From Chrysophaeum taylorii (taxonomy: Eukaryota; Sar; Pelagophyceae; Pelagomonadales; Pelagomonadaceae): 64,000 nt of DNA. Positions 29,404 to 41,923 of the stretch are shown one piece after another. Location: positions 186,001-250,000 of the forward strand of contig JAQMWT010000388.1 of assembly GCA_029834535.1 (NCBI GenBank), given 5' to 3'. Below the pieces are notes generated by a model. That model was not told the DNA's origin, made no database searches, and was given only the letters and a program-made list of their open reading frames with translations. How positions within the stretch are numbered: position 1 is the first letter of the stretch; each line of letters opens with the position of its first letter. Made by a program: the position numbers and the translations under genes.

Positions 29404-31469
29404 TTACGTGCGATTGCGGATTCTTTCGAGTCGAACGGGATCCGCGAGGCCCCATCGCACAAGGAGGACAGCGAGCCTGCGTGCGATAATATTGTGGTAC
29501 AAAACGTGCCGCCGAGGATGCAACGTACTTGGCCGCTCGCGGCGTCTGGTGGAGGGACTCGTCCTGGGAGCTCGTAGTGTACGCCACGTCGGCTAGCAAT
29601 ACGACGAGGGAGGCGAACTGGGAGTAGTTTAAACCAGCGGGATCTGCTCGTTTGTTCGAGTGGACGGCCGCGTAGCAGGCCTTGAGAAGGGCCGCGGCGA
29701 CGAAGAGTGGCGTGATCTCGAAGTCCCGCGCGAGGGCAATCAAGCCGTGGCGCTTCCTGTTGTTGGTGGTGGTGGTGGTGTCACCCCCTCCGAGCTCGAG
29801 GTAGTGACTGACGGAGTCGACAGTCGAGTAGTAGCGGAAGACATGACGGAGCTGTGCGTCGACAGTGACGATGACTTTGGTGACGGAGCGATCGCGCGCG
29901 ATCGCGTCGATTCGCCGCGGCAGCGACGACGAGAGCTCGGCGATACCAGCCGCCCGCCCGTCCCTCAAGCTGCCTTCCCGCGGCGGCGATGAGGCGATCG
30001 ACGACACTCCGGCGTCGTCGCGTATCGAAGCGCACCAGAGGTCGCGCGACGGTTCGACGCGCGGCTGTTCGATACGATAGGGTTCATCGTCGACAACGAC
30101 TGGTCGCAGCGGGCTGCCGGGGACGGCGCGGCCGCCGAGGGAAACCCAGAGAGCTACGGGCTCGCGCGTCACCTCGTAGGCACACGAGTAAGAGCCGTCG
30201 TTATCGTCGACGACGCCGAGGACGCGGCCTGCCCCGTCGACGCGCGCGTCGACGACGTCGCCGCCTTTCTCCACGTCGTTCCCGAACCGGTCCCGGACTC
30301 TGAGTTCAAAGTGAGCCGGTCGGTGCGGCACGACTCGCTCGGCGCCTCGGAGAACAGACGCGGCGGCGCTCGCGGGCCCCGGGACGATGCGCACCGGGAA
30401 CGGACTCCCGAAGACGTGGTACTCGTCGCGGAGCAACACCGACAGTTCGTAGTCGCCGGCGCGAGCCACCGCGTACTCGCACTCGTAGGTTCCGTTACCC
30501 TCGTCCCGCACTTCGAGCAGGTAAAGCAGCGAGGAAGACTCGAGCCGCGCCGTGAACTCCAAGCCCCCCGCGTCGAGCGCCGCGCCGTTGGTAGTCGCGA
30601 CGATAGAAAACGTCGCCGTCTCGCCGCACACTGCCTGGTAGAGCCCGGGTCCGAAGGCCTCGCAATTTAACGCGTCGTCCGTCTGCTTCTCAACCCACCT
30701 CGCGCGCGGGTACCTGTACGCATCATCAGAATCAGAACATCGCTGCGCAACGAGTGTAAGCCTCACAGCTCGCGTTTCTTCGCGAAGTCGATCGCCGCCT
30801 GCGCGTCCGGCGTCCCGGCGTTGCGGTGGTCAACGTACCGAGATGGACGCGATCCACTCGTCGCGCTCGTCGGCCGTCGGGGCACACAGCTCGAGCTCGG
30901 TGCGCTGCGCGCGCGATTGTTTGTTGAACATCATCTGGACCACCTCACGCGTGGCGCGTTGAGCTCGAAGGTGTGGACGATCCGCTTCTTCTTGTGGCGC
31001 CTGCGCTCGGCCGAGACCTCGGCTTCGCTCAACGCAAACGATCCCGTTGGATTTGTCGACTCGCGGCTCTCGTACCACACCAATTCCACCTATTGCAGGC
31101 AGCAGGGAGAGGACCTCTTCTTCGTGCGAATTTTCGAGCGGTCGGTCGTACCCGATCTCCCGCATGTTCGATCTGCGTTCGAAGCACCAGCCACGCGTCC
31201 CGCCAGCTACGATCGTCGCTCTTCTTCTTGTCACCCTTGAGTGCGACGATCCCACTGCTTCGCGGCAGCATCGACGGCAACAACGCCTCGACTTCCGCTG
31301 TTGTCACCTCCGCGCCGCGCGATGACGAATGCGACGCCTCCCCTCGGTCGTCGTCCTCCGAACGAGAGCCACGCTCGATGTCATTCACGCGCTCTCGGAG
31401 TTGATCGAGTCCGAGGACCTCGTTGAGGGATGATGCGCGCCGAGGAGTAGGGGTCATCGTCGCACACAT
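29404..31469 (-). CDS. PH domain plus filamin-type repeats protein
   Basis: Six exons on the minus strand: 31469-31152, 31089-30949, 30904-30839, 30798-30767, 30713-29529 and 29476-29404. Introns are 62, 44, 40, 53 and 52 nt, and all phases agree; 604 aa. Residues about 72-178 form a PH domain: WRDAWLVLR, VELVWYESRE, then RTELELCAPTADERDEWIAS with the invariant late Trp. About 190-390 are two filamin/ABP280 Ig-like repeats, with the signatures GNGTYECEYAVARAGDYELS and DGSYSCAYEV plus GSPF/GSPL ends. The C-terminal ~150 residues are helical (LNYSQFASLVVLLADVAY) and unrecognised. PH domains bind phosphoinositides and filamin repeats scaffold actin or membrane proteins; the combined role is inferred. 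It is head-to-head with the SPEF2-like gene, 55 bp apart. Confidence 0.78.
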
Positions 31470-31524
31470 AATAATAATACGGTCATATCTTTCGTGACGT
31501 CATTGATTCATCCAGGATTTCGTG

Positions 31525-34500
31525 ATGGCTGCCGCCGTATTATTGAGTGCGTCTCGGCCAAAGGGGCAGAAGCGCAGCAATCTCCCCGAGACACGGGAGA
31601 AGAAGAAGAAGAAGGACACTTCTATTCGAAAACAACATGGACGGAAGAACTGGAAGACGTTGGACATGGCCATGCACACAAAGAAGTACGAGTCTTAAGC
31701 GAAGCCGCTTACAACAACATCCCACCACCGTAGGTGGGACGAGTTTCAGCGCGCCACGGACGCGGCCTGGGACGATCGCGAGCGCAAGCTGGAGGCGGAA
31801 AAGCTTGCGCACCGAGCCGAGCGGCGCGACAAGGAACTCGAACGCGCGCGAGAGTGGATCCAGTTCAAGAAATCGTGGCTCGACGCAGGGTGCGTCGCCC
31901 GCTCTCGCCCCGACACACAAGACATGCCCACAGGTACGAAAACTGGCGCAAAAACCAGATGGTCAAGAAGCACCGGCAGCAATGGGAACTGCGATACAAA
32001 GCGAGCCTGGTCGAGCGCAAGGAGGTCCTCAAGCAGCAAGCGAAAGTAAATCGCGCCGAGGACGCCCAGCGCGGCATTTCATGGTTTGAGACCAACTTGC
32101 ATAATAACTTTGGCATCAGCACTATGGAGATGGAGACTTTTTCGCCGTCGTCGTCGGGAACCAAGGCGGCGGCCAAGCGCGAGGCGCGCGATCAGTATTT
32201 GCAGCGCATCCAGGCTCTGGTGCGTCGTCGTAGCATTTTCTGTTGTTTCGAGGAGGGTCACCAATAATACAGGTCCAAGCTGAAATAAACAATCCCAACG
32301 AGGTGGCAGATGTGGTTTCGCGTTTGAAGAAGAAGACCGAACGAAGGCGCACGGCCCGAAAGGAACGCGAGCAGAGGAGTCAGATATTAATCTTGGAGCA
32401 ACAGCGCGAACAGGCCGAGCTCGATCTCAAGAAGAAGCAGGAGAAGGCGTGGGTGTTCTGCCGTTACTACGAGCGTGCACTGCTCGTGTTGGCCTTGGGC
32501 CAGTGGCGGCGAGTCAACGAAAAGGGCAGGGCGTCAGAGCAGCGAGCGGCGCGCATAGCCCAGATGAAGAAGGAATTCGAAGAGAAGAGCGCGGAAGCGT
32601 TCGAAACGTTCGCCGCGGCCGCACGCGAGCGGTGTACCGAGGCGGCCGCTGCTGAGGTCATGTCGAAGATCAACGAAATCAAGAGAATTTCGAGGGAGCG
32701 CAAGTCGCGCAAGGCAGAGCTCGTGTGCACAGAGACCGTTCACAAGCTCCTCGACTTAACCTGTTGCGCGCTACGTGCTCGGGAGCAGCGCGAAGATCAC
32801 CTCATGACCGAACCCGAGTGGCGCCAGATGAAGGAGCGGTTCGTCTCGAACCAGGCATTTTTCGAAAAACGCATGCACACCAAGGTCACCAAGGGCGTGG
32901 ATCCCGTGGCAGATGCTCGAGCCCTTTCAGAAATTGACGACTTCGTCAGAGGCGCGGGCGAATGGGATATCGGCCGCAAGGACGATTTCCTTACGCCCGC
33001 CAAGGATCCGCTGGCTCGAGCCGTTGCAACAATGCGCGCACTCGTATCGAATGAGCAGTTGCGCATGCGCCCAGCGCGCAACCCGTGCGATTTTGGCACA
33101 AATCCTGTGCAAATCTGCGTCGCTGGTACCGCCGGAGAAGTCGTCGAAGCGGCCAAAAACGCCTGCGCGATTCACGGGCTCCATGTCATAACAGTTGAAG
33201 CAGCTATCTCGCGTGCCGTGGAAGTCGCGGAGATAGCCAAGTCCACCGCATTTTCTTCTTCCGAAGCTACGGGGAAACTCCGCGAGGCGGGAACTACACT
33301 CAAGACCCTCAAAGACGAAGCCGCCACAGCAACTGAGAATGTGCAGCCACCATCGTACCCGGACAATTTGCTTGTCGACACAATCGTAGCCTACGCCCAG
33401 GAACTCGACGAACAACAACGAGACGCGCCAGACCAATGCGCGCAGGCGAGTTGGCTTCTCGCTGGCTTTCCTCGGTCGCTTCTTCAAGCCAAGCTACTCG
33501 AGAACCAGCTCTGCAACTATACCGACCCGGAGGTAGAGGCCGCACACGCTGCTGCTGCCAAGAAGAAGGTATGAAGAAATTATCGCCGACTCCATTTCAA
33601 CGCGTCCCTGCGTTTACAGGGCGACAACAAAAAAGCAGCTGCCGACCGTAACGATCGTCCCGAAGCATACGTATCTCCGCTGAGCGCCGTGCTCATTGTG
33701 TGCGATGCCGCCGAGGAAAAGTCGATGACTAAAGACAGTGCTGAGCCACGTGAATCCGTCGTCAACCTGGAATCGTGGTGGTCGACGGTCAATCCTAGGA
33801 CAGTTGCCAGGTGCATGTCAAATGTCAAACAGCTTGAAGACGAGATTGATGTTGTTGTCGAAGTTTGCCACAATCTCAAGGAACATGACGACGCCAACAA
33901 CGCTGAGGTTGACGAGGGAGCCGGCGAAGCCAATAGCTCGAAGGAGGACCCTTCCTCGAACGAGAGCGAAATGCAAAACAAGGACGAGGGAACCAAACCA
34001 GCCAAGGCAATTTTTCAGTCGTCGATGAATGATGTGATAGCGGCGCACCGCGAGTCAAGGATTGCGTCCCTCACACCGGTGAAACATTGCAGCGTGGAAA
34101 CACTCACAAATCGACGACAAAACAGCGGGAACAATAATGACAATTGCCTGTGTCATCCGTAGGTCGAGCGAATTTGGCGCGCGCACGTGACGCAAGAACG
34201 CGCTTTGGATATGAAGGGTATCACAGCGACGCTCGCAACATGGGAGAGAGAGGAGAAGGCATATAGTAGTGTGCTCGACTCATTCGCATACACTCTTGGT
34301 GAGCAGAGCAAGTTGCTTCACGCGGAGATTGCGGATGCGCGCAAAAAGCTACGAACCAAGCTGCAATCTCACGATTCTCGATGGGACAATATTCTCAACA
34401 ACGCTCGTTGTCGACTCGATCACGACGCTGGCAACAATGACAACGTGACCAGATGCTTAGATGACGTGGAACTGGAACTCGGAGATGTCGTTGACGACCG

Positions 34501-35025
34501 CAAAGAAGAGGCCAACGTAATGCTCGCATCTTTGCTCGCGAACGTCGACGCTTCAGTAAAGGGCGCAATCGACCACTTGTCGTTATTGGCCATTCTCTTC
34601 GCGACGGCTGAAGCATCGCGGTATTCGGAGGGCATGTTTCTGCTCGATGACTACGCCCACCAGTTCGTGAGTAACAAGACCTTGCTTGAAAATCTTGTGG
34701 ATGTTCTGCATTCGTGCAGGCAAGCACTCCCATTGTTGAGGCCCCTCGGGATCTATGCCATCATCTTTCAACGATGCTGATTGCGCTGAACTTAAAAAAG
34801 TGCGCAGCCGAAGTTCTGGACAAGGTCAAAGATGTTACCAACCTAGTTGATACGTACGCTCGCCCGGGAAATGCGCACAAATCGAGAACACCGGATGCGG
34901 TAATCCTCGATAGCTTGAAATACGACTCACTCGTTCGCGGCACAGGCCCTGCTGGCTTGTCACTTGGTAAGGAGATTGCACAGCATAGTATGCAGATTGA
35001 CGACGGCGACATCAAAATTGCATGA
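31525..35025 (+). CDS. SPEF2/CPC1-like flagellar central-pair protein
   Basis: Seven exons: 31525-31685, 31734-31889, 31934-32219, 32273-33568, 33620-34078, 34163-34666 and 34720-35025. Introns are 44-84 nt and phases are consistent; 1055 aa. Exons 1-4 encode a long charged coiled coil (WDEFQRATDAAWDDRERKLE, QREQAELDLKKKQEKAW). About 480-630 is an adenylate-kinase-like domain, with LLAGFPRSLLQAKLLE matching the GFPR...QA..LE block. The P-loop equivalent GTAGEVVEAA lacks the Gly-Lys-Ser/Thr, so catalysis is doubtful. This combination is known from SPEF2/KPL2 and Chlamydomonas CPC1 in the axonemal central pair. The N-terminal calponin-homology domain of SPEF2 is absent. The 3' end is uncertain: coding-like segments continue to about 35430. 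Confidence 0.72.
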
Positions 35026-35574
35026 ATCAAACCGAGGGCTGAAGGAAGAACTCACGGTAGGCCATATTTCTTCTACACCACTTGTTTTACCACTTGTTTG
35101 TACAATGGACGTAGGCGATGGTGAACGCGCGATTTGAACAAGAACACGAAGCAGTGGGCCAGTACGCCGCCAATTGCCGTCAAAACAAGACCCCAGTCAC
35201 GATTCTGACCAACTTTGCTGTGGACTCTTGAGGGACCAGAGTCCATGACGCCCCCCGCCGATTCGCCGTGAAAAGACGCTATTCGAGCACATCGCTGATG
35301 TCAGCATACGACTACGATGCGCCACAATGAGTCTGAGGCGCTTTGAATCTCGACACCTCGTGCGCCTGACACAAAACGTCCACATTTTACCCGCCGCCAT
35401 AGCTCCTCGAGAGTGTGACGTTTGCAACGTACAGGGCGGGGGATTTATCTCTCTCATCCGCGGATCTAGATTTATTTCCCTCTCGGTGGTTGTTGTTGGC
35501 GAGTGGAGCGGGCTGAACCATCAGACGTGCCATCTGGATGCAGATCTTTTATTCTTTGTTCTTATGGTGAAGGT
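35026..35574 (+). other. Spacer with possible 3' exons of the SPEF2-like gene
   Basis: Around 35119-35230 the plus strand reads MVNARFEQEHEAVGQYAANC. Around 35280-35420 it reads TLFEHIADVSIRLR then TMSLRRFESRHLVRLTQNVH. Both look more like protein than chance and resemble coiled-coil tail sequence. I could not place splice sites that join them in frame to the exon ending at 35025. They may be further exons or decayed sequence. Confidence 0.3.
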
Positions 35575-36210
35575 TCAAGAAATATTGCATGCCATCGAGG
35601 TGCATCGTCTTGGTCGATTAGAGGGATCGTCTGGTGGTTGTCGTAGGTACGCGCCGGCGAACTCGAATTTTTTTTCGAAGTCTTTTGGGAGTTCGGGACT
35701 CACTTGGCACACCCATTCCCAATATCTATCTCTCTCGTGGCCGTCGTGCTCGAGCAGTCGTTGAATCTGTCCACAACAGAGCGGACAGTAAGACCACTCG
35801 CAGAGCTGGCGAGTCTCGCCGATGCTGTGCTTGATTATACACGCTCCGCACAAGCACTTGTGCTCGCACGGAAAGATGACGAACGTGGACGGTTCGGCGC
35901 GACACATCGTACAAGGCGGCTCGGCGTGGAGGTCGCGGTATTCTCGTTCCGCTTTGTAATTCCGTGCGAGTGCGACATAGTCCGTCTTTTTCTCCCGTCC
36001 GCTGTCGAGGAGGCCAACCCTGCTCTTGACTCGAGAGAGTCCCTTTGTTGTCGTCGTCGCTGGGTCGTCCCACTGCTGCGTCGAGTCAGTCTCTGTACGG
36101 CACGGATGGCCGGGCTCGTCGTCGTCGTCGTCGTCGTCGACATAGTACTTCCGGCGGCCTTGATGCATCGCACAAGTGGACCAGCTCAGCTTGACGTCAC
36201 TAAATCTCAT
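35575..36210 (-). CDS. RING-type zinc finger protein (putative E3 ubiquitin ligase)
   Basis: 211 aa. The RING-HC ligands are all visible: C100-x2-C103-x11-C115-x-H117-x3-C121-x2-C124-x17-C142-x2-C145. The N-terminal half is acidic (seven Asp in a row) and low in order. The C-terminus has EFAGAYLRQPPDDPSNRPRR and no other domain. RING-HC proteins usually recruit E2 enzymes for ubiquitination; the substrate is unknown. It is divergent from the DnaJ gene, with 56 bp between start codons, so the two probably share a promoter region. A second in-frame Met at residue 15 is an alternative start. Confidence 0.75.
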   Translation of the reverse strand: MRFSDVKLSWSTCAMHQGRRKYYVDDDDDDDEPGHPCRTETDSTQQWDDPATTTTKGLSRVKSRVGLLDSGREKKTDYVALARNYKAEREYRDLHAEPPCTMCRAEPSTFVIFPCEHKCLCGACIIKHSIGETRQLCEWSYCPLCCGQIQRLLEHDGHERDRYWEWVCQVSPELPKDFEKKFEFAGAYLRQPPDDPSNRPRRCTSMACNIS

Positions 36211-36266
36211 CCGTTACGCCGAAGCAGTTATTAGTTTGACTCTCGTCGACTCGAACACACGACGAG

Positions 36267-37247
36267 ATGGAGGCAACAACGACCGGGCCAGAAAAGGATT
36301 TGTACGAGGTGTTGCAGGTGACGCGTTCGGCGACGGACGCCGAGATCAAGAAATCGTACAAACGACTGGCGATGAAGTGGCACCCCGACAAAAATCCCGA
36401 GAATGCCGAAGAGGCGGCACAGATGTTCCAGGATATTGGCGAAGCCTACGCCGTCCTCACCGACAAGGAGAAAAAGGCGATCTACGACCAGTACGGCTAC
36501 GAGGCTCTGCGCGACGGGGTGCCCGACGACAACGGCGGCTCGCAAGGCGGCTGGAGCTACAAGCAGAACGCGCGAGAAATTTTTGAGAATTTTTTTGGGA
36601 CGTCTAATCCGTTCCACGACTTCAGCTTTGGCGAGTCGGTGCCCTTCGCAGCGAGACTACGGAAGCCCGGTCCCAAGAAGATGGAGCCAATCACGAGGAC
36701 GCTCGAGTGTACGCTCGAGGAGTTGTTTAACGGGTGCGTCAAGAAGTTTGCTGTTACCCGCAAGCGACTCTCCTCCGAGCCGGCCGAAGACGGGTCGATG
36801 CAGTTTGTGGACGAGAAAAAGACGCTGACCATCCACGTCAAGCCGGGCTGGAAAAAGGGGACCAAGGTGACGTTCGCGAACGAGGGGGACGCCGGGCCCC
36901 ACGTCGTCCCCGCCGACATCGTATTCGAGCTCAACGAGATCCGGCACAAGACGTTTGCCCGGGAGGGCACTAGTCTCGTCTTCACAGCCGAGGTCTCGCT
37001 CGCTGACGCCCTCGGCGGCACGATTGTCGAGGTCCCGACGCTCGACGGCCGGACGTTGTCCATTTCCGTGCCCGAGGTCATCAGTCCCGGTTACTCCAAG
37101 ATTATCCAGGGCGAGGGCATGCCCCTCTCAAAGACACCCAACGTCAGAGGGAATCTCATCGTCCGCTTCAAAGTCACTTTCCCACGGCACTTGAGCGAAG
37201 CGCAAAGGACCGTCTTGAAAAAAGTCCTCCAGCAGCAGCAGCAGTAA
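36267..37247 (+). CDS. DNAJB13/RSP16-like DnaJ class II protein
   Basis: 326 aa, single exon. The J domain is residues 9-78 with intact HPD at 39-41. A short linker follows with NAREIFENFFGTSNPF, which in place and sequence resembles the EKVFHEFFGGNNPF segment of DNAJB13. The two-part DnaJ C-terminal region includes LEELFNGCVKKFAVTRKRL, DIVFELNEIRHKTF and GEGMPLSKTPNVRGNLIV. It ends in four Gln. There is no zinc finger. DNAJB13 (Chlamydomonas RSP16) is a radial-spoke protein. Ordinary Sis1/DNAJB1 cytosolic chaperones share most of these features, so the flagellar assignment is probable, not certain. The nearby SPEF2-like gene supports it. Confidence 0.75.
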   Translation: MEATTTGPEKDLYEVLQVTRSATDAEIKKSYKRLAMKWHPDKNPENAEEAAQMFQDIGEAYAVLTDKEKKAIYDQYGYEALRDGVPDDNGGSQGGWSYKQNAREIFENFFGTSNPFHDFSFGESVPFAARLRKPGPKKMEPITRTLECTLEELFNGCVKKFAVTRKRLSSEPAEDGSMQFVDEKKTLTIHVKPGWKKGTKVTFANEGDAGPHVVPADIVFELNEIRHKTFAREGTSLVFTAEVSLADALGGTIVEVPTLDGRTLSISVPEVISPGYSKIIQGEGMPLSKTPNVRGNLIVRFKVTFPRHLSEAQRTVLKKVLQQQQQ

Positions 37248-37836
37248 GCCTAGCAACAAAAGACTAGTAATGCTACTACGACGTAGTAGTTAGTTATTAT
37301 TAAGTAGTGTGGTGATTTCCCTCCGGTCTCTGAGCGTCGTCGATTTGGTATCTCGCCTAATAATCGATACCAAATCGATCGATCTATTTGTGGTACCTGG
37401 AATGCGAATCCGACCGTAGGTACCGGTAGTAGGCGATAATGATAATCAAGATGGCGAGTACAAAAAATACGTCCTAACAAACAAGACAGTTTATGAAGAG
37501 AGTATCCCATCGCCTCCTGGGATGTTCTGCTATCTACACCGAAGGGTGTGCGCCTGCTCGGACGCTCTTCCATAGACGACGCGACGAAACCCTTTATTTT
37601 TTATTTTATTTTATTTTATTTTATTATTTTTTATTTTATTTTATTTTATTTTATTTTATTTTATTTTATTTTTTGCAATAAGCCAGTTGCAACTGGTTTG
37701 TTGGTTGTTTGCTTTGTGCAGGTCGTGTTTGCTACGCGGCACGCAACGCTTAAGAGAAAGGAATACGCACGGGGCCTCTTGAAATCGGCACTACGTCGTC
37801 GACCACAGCCCAAGAATAATAAACGAAGAGAAGAGG
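37248..37836. other. Convergent spacer, AT-rich simple repeat
   Basis: From the DnaJ stop to the CAT array. It contains TTTTA pentanucleotide repeats at about 37588-37675, an extreme composition swing for this GC-rich sequence, and no supported gene. Confidence 0.5.
37588..37675. repeat. (TTTTA)n pentanucleotide repeat
   Basis: About 17 copies of TTTTA/TTTTATTTTA with a few interruptions. It lies in the spacer downstream of both flanking genes. Confidence 0.9.
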
Positions 37837-39389
<1,553 letters not shown>

Positions 39390-39392
39390 TAT

Positions 39393-41242
39393 TTATCCGC
39401 CGTCGTCGTCGTCTCCAAACCCCCAGGCCCAGGTCCGCGTGTTTCGGGGGGGGCAGACGCGCCAGAGGCGGTCGAGTTTGGCCTTGTCCCGGGCGAGGCG
39501 GCCGCACACAAAGTCGACGTCGGAAAAGTCGTGCTCACCGCAGAGATCCGCCTTCCGGAGCTCGGCGCGGACCTCGGGGTCCTCGTCGAGGAGGCCGCTG
39601 AGACCGAGGCGGGCGCAGAAGAGGCGGTGGACCTTCTCGTAGAGACGAAAGTCGAGGGCGTTGTGGAAAAAAGCGCCGCGGCAGGCGTGGGGGTCGAGGC
39701 GGAGTGCGAGGGCGCCCGAGCACTGCCGCTCGAGGGAGTACGAGCTGCGCGCGGCCTCGAAGTCGCGCCCGTCGGGCGCCGGCTCGAGGCCAAAAACGCG
39801 CATCGCGAGCTTCGTGGACGCGTTGTAGGCCTCGAGGAGGCCGACAAAGGCGTGGCGCTCTATCGCCTTGAAGGCCGCCACGAGGTGCCGGTCCTCGAGG
39901 GTCGCGTTCCGGTAGGCGTGGCACTCGGCGAGGACGGCGCACGCCGGCCGACGGTCGCACCTCCGCGCGTCCCGACACCCGTGGCTGTCGCCAAACAGTT
40001 TGACGAAAATGTTTTGGTACTCGGGAAGTTCGACAAAGTCCCGGAAACTAAATCTCGCGTAGGGCGTGTCGTCGCCCTTCCGGGGCACGGCGGGCCGGAA
40101 CACCCCCGGCCGGAGGTTGTAGTTGTCGCTGTTGGGCGAGTGGCCGCGGTAATAGTACGCGGACGCGAGGCGCGTGAACGGCATCCGGAAGAGCGTCATC
40201 GAGTTCGCGCCGGGGGACTGCGCGCCGCAGCAGGGCCGGCTGCGTCGAGCTTGGTTGAGCGGCATGGGGGGTCGCCGTCGGCCCTGCGTCGTCGTCGTCG
40301 TCGTCGTCGCTTTTGCGGCGGCGGCGGCGGCGAAGATCTGCTCGTCGACGGCCTCCGCGTGGATTGCCTGAGCCGCCCTGTGACACGCCCCCATGTTATC
40401 GGTCGCGCGCCGCATCGGACCGCGCGTGTCGTCGTCGGGAGGTGTCCCGGCGGGACGACTCGTAGTAGTAGTAGTAGTAAAGTTGTGCCAGATCTGCGCG
40501 ACGCGCGGCCGGGAAATGACGTCGCGAGCGTACAAACCCGTCTCGTCGGCGCGCGCGTCGAGCTCGGCGAGCGTCACGCCCATCCGCGCAAAAAACGCGA
40601 CGCGCGACTCCATCGGCCACGAAAGGTGCGAGCGGAGCCGCGAGAGGAGACCCTGGGCGCGCGCCGTGCTCGCTTTCCACGCGTCGCCCTCGCGCCAAAT
40701 GCCCGCCAGCTCGAGGTCGGAATCCGACGGCGCCGGCCGGAACGCCGACCGGTAAAAGCTCACGCCCGTCCGGTCGTACCACTCGCGGCTGCAGCACGCC
40801 ATGTCAACCAGCTGCGTCATCGAGCTCGTGTGCCTTCCAATCCCCTGGACGAAGGGACACGTCGACGACGACGCGAAGCACGAGATTTCCGAGAGGCACA
40901 GCGACGGCACGCAGCAGGGGTTCAGCCACCCCGCCTCGTGCGTCGCGATCTCCATCTTCTCCGGACCCACCCTCGCGAGTCCAGGGTTCTGGCCGCACGC
41001 GACGCGCCGAGCGAGGTTCGCCATCGCCGTCCCGCCGGCCTGCGCATTTCAACAAGTTGTCTCCGAACAAAAAACCAACCAACGAACGAACGAACGAACG
41101 AACAAACGAACGACCGACCTACCTTGGGGATGTGCGTCCAGTGGATCGCGAACAGCGCCTCCTTGCATTGTTGCTCCTCGCCAGCCGTCAACACGGCCAC
41201 GACGACCACACACCACCGTCTCATGTAGGGTCGTCGCGGCAT
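39393..41242 (-). CDS. PAPS-dependent sulfotransferase, Golgi-type membrane protein
   Basis: Two exons on the minus strand, 41242-41123 and 41039-39393, with an 83-nt GTAGGT...CGCAG intron containing a TTCG repeat; 588 aa. The N-terminal CVVVVAVLTA segment is a signal anchor. The 5'-phosphosulfate loop HWTHIPKAGGTAMANL (about 34-49) is created by the splice (K40/A41). FRMPFTRLASAYYY (R325, R330, S333) is the 3'-phosphate-binding site. This pair identifies the carbohydrate sulfotransferase superfamily (Sulfotransfer_2-like). A Thr-rich low-complexity insert lies between them. The acceptor sugar is unknown; algal cell-surface polysaccharides are a guess. An upstream in-frame ATG at 41311 is an alternative start. 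Confidence 0.82.
41079..41116. repeat. (AACG/TTCG)n microsatellite inside the sulfotransferase intron
   Basis: About eight AACG-type tetranucleotides with CCAA/ACAA variants on the plus strand, making up nearly half of the 83-nt intron. A similar TTCG run in the opposite sense lies at 44065-44104. Confidence 0.85.
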
Positions 41243-41435
41243 CAAGAAAACAAGGGTCGACGCAAGGGATAGGTCCGTTGGATATGAGAGCTCGGTCCGG
41301 AGGGCGAACAAGCATAATAATCACCTTGAGACGCGAGAGAGAAGAAAGGACGTCTCGCGTCCCGACGGGGTGGTCTCGCGCGAGAAACAGAGCGAGCGAG
41401 CGAGCGAGCGAGCGGGCACGGAGCATCATTCATCT

Positions 41436-41450
41436 CCGCGTATATATGGC
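41436..41450 (-). promoter_or_regulatory. TATA-like element, possibly for the sulfotransferase gene
   Basis: CGTATATATGG on the plus strand (CCATATATACG on the minus) lies about 130 bp before the upstream candidate start at 41311 and 200 bp before 41242. It sits between the V-ATPase F stop and the sulfotransferase start. Weak evidence: sequence only. Confidence 0.25.
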
Positions 41451-41478
41451 GCCCGGAGGGAGGGGAGGGAGGAAGAGC

Positions 41479-41835
41479 CTAGATATCGGTGTTGAGGAGG
41501 CCGGAGACCCGCTGCATGATGTAGTCCTGCTGCGGGTCGTAGGGCGTGTCCTTGGACGGCATCTCGAGGACAGTCGGGATCGTCTTGTTGTAGTTTTTGA
41601 GGAGATGTCGGATCTCGTTGGCGACGTGCTGGTTGATGAGGACGATGCCGATGTCGTCGCGATTGGTGAAGTCGTTGAAGGCGTGCTCGATAACCGAAGC
41701 CGGCGTGTCGCTCTTGACGACCAGAAAGTTCGACTTGTCCGCCGTGCGGTGCCCGACGCCGGCGAGCAAAAATCCCGTCACCGTGTCTTCGTCGCCGATG
41801 AGCGCGACGAGCTTGCCGTCTGCTGCCGCCGCCAT
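41479..41835 (-). CDS. VMA7: V-type proton ATPase subunit F
   Basis: 118 aa, the normal length. LVALIGDEDTVTGFLLAGVG is the family's first Rossmann-like strand-loop. FNDFTNRDDIGIVLINQHVA and the NYNKTIPTVLEMPSKDTPYD block are diagnostic of eukaryotic subunit F. It is part of the central rotor stalk of the V1 sector, coupling ATP hydrolysis to proton pumping into vacuoles and other endomembranes. It is intronless, followed after 237 bp by the sulfotransferase start, and preceded by the CCCH-START gene whose stop is 88 nt upstream on the same strand. Confidence 0.95.
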   Translation of the reverse strand: MAAAADGKLVALIGDEDTVTGFLLAGVGHRTADKSNFLVVKSDTPASVIEHAFNDFTNRDDIGIVLINQHVANEIRHLLKNYNKTIPTVLEMPSKDTPYDPQQDYIMQRVSGLLNTDI

Positions 41836-41923
41836 GCGCGTGCTTTTTCCGACACTACTACCCTAGGCACTAGTCGACTAATAATAATAAACCCTATTAG
41901 AACTAAAACTTCGCGAGGCTTCT

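Noticed and set aside
35327-35764. 145-aa plus-strand ORF
   Set aside because: Its second half is antisense to the RING gene. Only the first ~30 residues look coding and are noted as a possible SPEF2-like 3' exon.
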